Part shown: piece after piece, positions 13,709 to 14,157 of the stretch
Layout of the letters: every line of letters starts with the position of its first letter
Numbering within the stretch: position 1 is the stretch's first letter
Source of the DNA: Acidaminococcaceae bacterium
GTDB taxonomy: Bacteria > Bacillota > Negativicutes > Acidaminococcales > Acidaminococcaceae
DNA length: 14,157 nt
Direction of reading: 5' to 3'
NCBI GenBank assembly: GCA_022653215.1
Contig: JALCSJ010000039.1
Coordinates: forward strand, 1-14,157
The notes under the pieces: generated by a model
Database searches by the model: none
What the model saw: the letters and a program-made list of their open reading frames with translations, nothing else
What the model was told of the DNA's origin: nothing
Made by a program: the position numbers and the translations under genes

Positions 13709-14157
13709 ATGAATATTGGTGAATTATGGGGACAAGTACAGGATTTAGCAGATGAAGAAATTAAGGGTAAATATATTTCTTTTAAGGGACGCATTACCAG
13801 ACGGCAGTACTGCATTCATTCAGCAGCCTTAGCTCTGTTTATTACTTTCGCCGCCCTGATTATTGGCCTGGCGTTTTTGGCTATAATGATAGCAACTAAT
13901 TCACGCTTGGCTACGACTTCTTTTTTAACAATTGCTATTGTGGTTGTGAGCTTTTTTGTGGGCTTCTGGATGTTATCATTTACCGTAAGACGGTTGCATG
14001 ATATTGGCCGTTCCAGTGGCTTTTTACTTGTTGTAGTTTTTGCCTTCTTTACATATTTGGTTATCATAGGAACAGCAGGAGTTTATTGGTTGGGGGCGCT
14101 AGGGGGTAAACCTACCTGGTCATTTAATGTGGTCATGTCTCTGGTTTCAGCTTGCTT
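13709..14157 (+). CDS. DUF805 family membrane protein (partial, runs off the right edge)
   Basis: The frame is open from the ATG at 13709 to the window end (149 full codons). The start is preceded by AGGAAGGAG. After about 25 polar residues comes FKGRITRRQYCIHSA, the DUF805 entry motif (GRxxRxxYW-like, with Trp replaced by Cys). Two hydrophobic segments follow, then RRLHDIGRSSG, the family's most characteristic motif, and another hydrophobic segment. DUF805 proteins are small inner-membrane proteins of unknown function. The usual proline- and glycine-rich C-terminal tail would lie beyond the edge. It has its own promoter and terminator separation from the operon, so no functional link is implied. 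Confidence 0.85.
   Translation, partial: MNIGELWGQVQDLADEEIKGKYISFKGRITRRQYCIHSAALALFITFAALIIGLAFLAIMIATNSRLATTSFLTIAIVVVSFFVGFWMLSFTVRRLHDIGRSSGFLLVVVFAFFTYLVIIGTAGVYWLGALGGKPTWSFNVVMSLVSAC

Noticed and set aside
1..14157. CRISPR arrays, tRNA or rRNA genes, phage or defence genes
   Set aside because: I saw no regularly spaced direct repeats, no cloverleaf or rRNA-like segments, and no integrase, capsid or defence-type protein. Apart from the REPIN-like element there is no mobile-element signal.

Overview
The window looks like chromosomal DNA from an anaerobic, mid-to-low-GC Bacillota (Firmicutes). The evidence is an oxygen-sensitive class III ribonucleotide reductase (nrdD-nrdG), strong AGGAGG-type ribosome binding sites, a sigma-54 gene, and two-subunit glycine-decarboxylase-like proteins of the GcvPA/GcvPB type. 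A Negativicutes or Clostridia member would fit, but no rRNA or species marker is present, so this is inference.

Left part (1-3134): the tail of an unidentified gene, a REPIN-like double palindrome, a small terminator-like hairpin that also resembles an NrdR box, then nrdD and its activase nrdG, closed by a strong hairpin terminator. Middle part (3146-8538): rpoN (sigma-54) on the minus strand, an NhaC-family antiporter on the plus strand driven by a clear -24/-12 promoter, a long hairpin shared by converging genes, and a sigma-54 activator (Cys-containing sensor domain, PAS, AAA+, Fis-type HTH) on the minus strand. Right part (8522-13603): a four-gene operon, also behind a -24/-12 promoter, encoding a short-chain dehydrogenase, a GcvPA-like and a GcvPB-like protein, and an ATP-NAD kinase/AcoX-like protein, ended by a strong terminator. 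The window closes with the start of a DUF805 membrane protein.

The most interesting content is a self-contained sigma-54 module. The same four-half-site array (TTGYCA, 3 bp, TGACAA, 2 bp, TTGTCA, 6 bp, TGGCAA) lies about 146 bp upstream of the -24 GG in front of both the antiporter and the dehydrogenase/GcvP-like operon. These are very probably the binding sites of the activator encoded between them. The regulator's own sigma-70-type promoter has its -35 hexamer inside one of these sites, which predicts negative autoregulation. The GcvPA/GcvPB-like pair keeps the PLP lysine motif, but several motifs I remember as hallmarks of true glycine decarboxylase are replaced, and no GcvT, GcvH or lipoamide dehydrogenase is adjacent. 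I infer an uncharacterised anaerobic amino-acid or amine catabolic pathway: import or exchange by the NhaC-type carrier, NAD(P)-dependent redox by the SDR, PLP chemistry by the P-like proteins, and cofactor phosphorylation by the kinase-like protein. The substrate cannot be told from sequence alone.
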